This document shows, piece by piece, positions 34,072-34,110 of a DNA stretch of 34,110 bases (its first letter is position 1; every line of letters begins with the position of its first letter). This DNA comes from an uncultured Bacteroidales bacterium (GTDB lineage: Bacteria; Bacteroidota; Bacteroidia; Bacteroidales; F082). Position numbers and translations under genes: made by a program. The notes beneath the pieces were generated by a model. The model saw only the letters and a program-made list of their open reading frames with translations, made no database searches and was not told where the DNA came from. The stretch lies in assembly GCA_937926515.1 (NCBI GenBank), contig CALAZZ010000237.1, positions 1 through 34,110 of the forward strand. Reading direction: 5' to 3'.

Positions 34072-34110
34072 ATGGCACTCAACTGTGGCATCATTGGCCT
34101 GACAAATATT
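34072..34110 (+). CDS. ychF: YchF/OLA1-type ATPase, first 13 codons only
   Basis: The window ends after MALNCGIIGLTNI. This matches the very N-terminus of YchF (usual form M-x-L-x-CGI-x-GL-x-N-x, leading into the P-loop GKS/T). YchF is a ribosome-associated P-loop ATPase of the Obg group. Thr replaces the usual Pro in the GLPN motif. The assignment rests on 13 residues but is distinctive, and the start sits behind a -7 box. Confidence 0.75.
   Translation, partial: MALNCGIIGLTNI

Noticed and set aside
1..34110. CRISPR arrays, tRNA/rRNA genes, insertion sequences, prophage or defence islands
   Set aside because: No regular direct repeats, cloverleaf-like tRNA ends, transposase or integrase motifs, or defence-gene motifs were found on either strand by reading.

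Overview
The window looks like chromosomal DNA from a member of the Bacteroidota, probably a pigmented one. The evidence is a type IX secretion (T9SS) component (PorQ), two large secreted proteins with type A and type B T9SS sorting tails, a Bacteroidota-type ribosomal protein S1, frequent TAnnTTTG promoter -7 boxes, few Shine-Dalgarno sites and AT-rich DNA. I see no rRNA, tRNA, CRISPR array, insertion sequence or prophage. Most of it is housekeeping or lineage-typical genes in short operons.

Layout. 80-2526 (+): a small membrane protein followed by an exported M3-like zinc metallopeptidase. 2583-2993 (-): a DoxX-family membrane protein. 3179-4006 (+): a cobalamin/iron-type substrate-binding fold with no signal peptide. 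4011-5489 (-): recF and a DUF721 (DciA-like) gene. 5843-7502 (+): a DUF2279 protein and a ThiF/MoeB-type E1 enzyme. 7544-12545 (-): a carotenoid operon in the order crtI, crtB, an exported protein of unknown function, idi and crtZ, followed by porQ, which appears to have its own promoter. 12848-14965 (+): rimM, trmN6 and a lipoprotein form of a C26 glutamine-amidotransferase-like hydrolase. 14954-18308 (-): tex, an outer-membrane beta-barrel gene and a DUF985 cupin gene. 18369-22908 (-): two T9SS cargo proteins. 23252-29421 (+): a TlpA-like thioredoxin protein, a TPR protein, a DUF368 (PopT-type) lipid carrier, aroE and a divergent Nramp-family transporter. 29472-33840 (-): ilvE, rnz and rpsA. 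34072 to the end (+): the first 13 codons of ychF.

Functional links. The crt genes would take IPP/DMAPP (Idi) through CrtB and CrtI to lycopene. CrtZ implies hydroxylated cyclic carotenoids, but no lycopene cyclase is in the window. PorQ belongs to the machine that would export and anchor the two sorting-domain proteins. RecF with DUF721, RimM with TrmN6, and Tex, S1 and YchF cover replication/repair, tRNA/ribosome maturation and translation.

I found no clearly new multi-gene system. The points most worth a second look are: an Nramp-family transporter without the DPGN metal motif; a conserved TAnnTTTG-N4/5-ATG arrangement that predicts leaderless mRNAs for at least three genes; a perfect palindrome just downstream of the putative crtI -7 box; an unknown exported protein translationally coupled inside the carotenoid operon; and a C26 hydrolase carried as a lipoprotein. 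All assignments come from reading the sequence; no database search was run.
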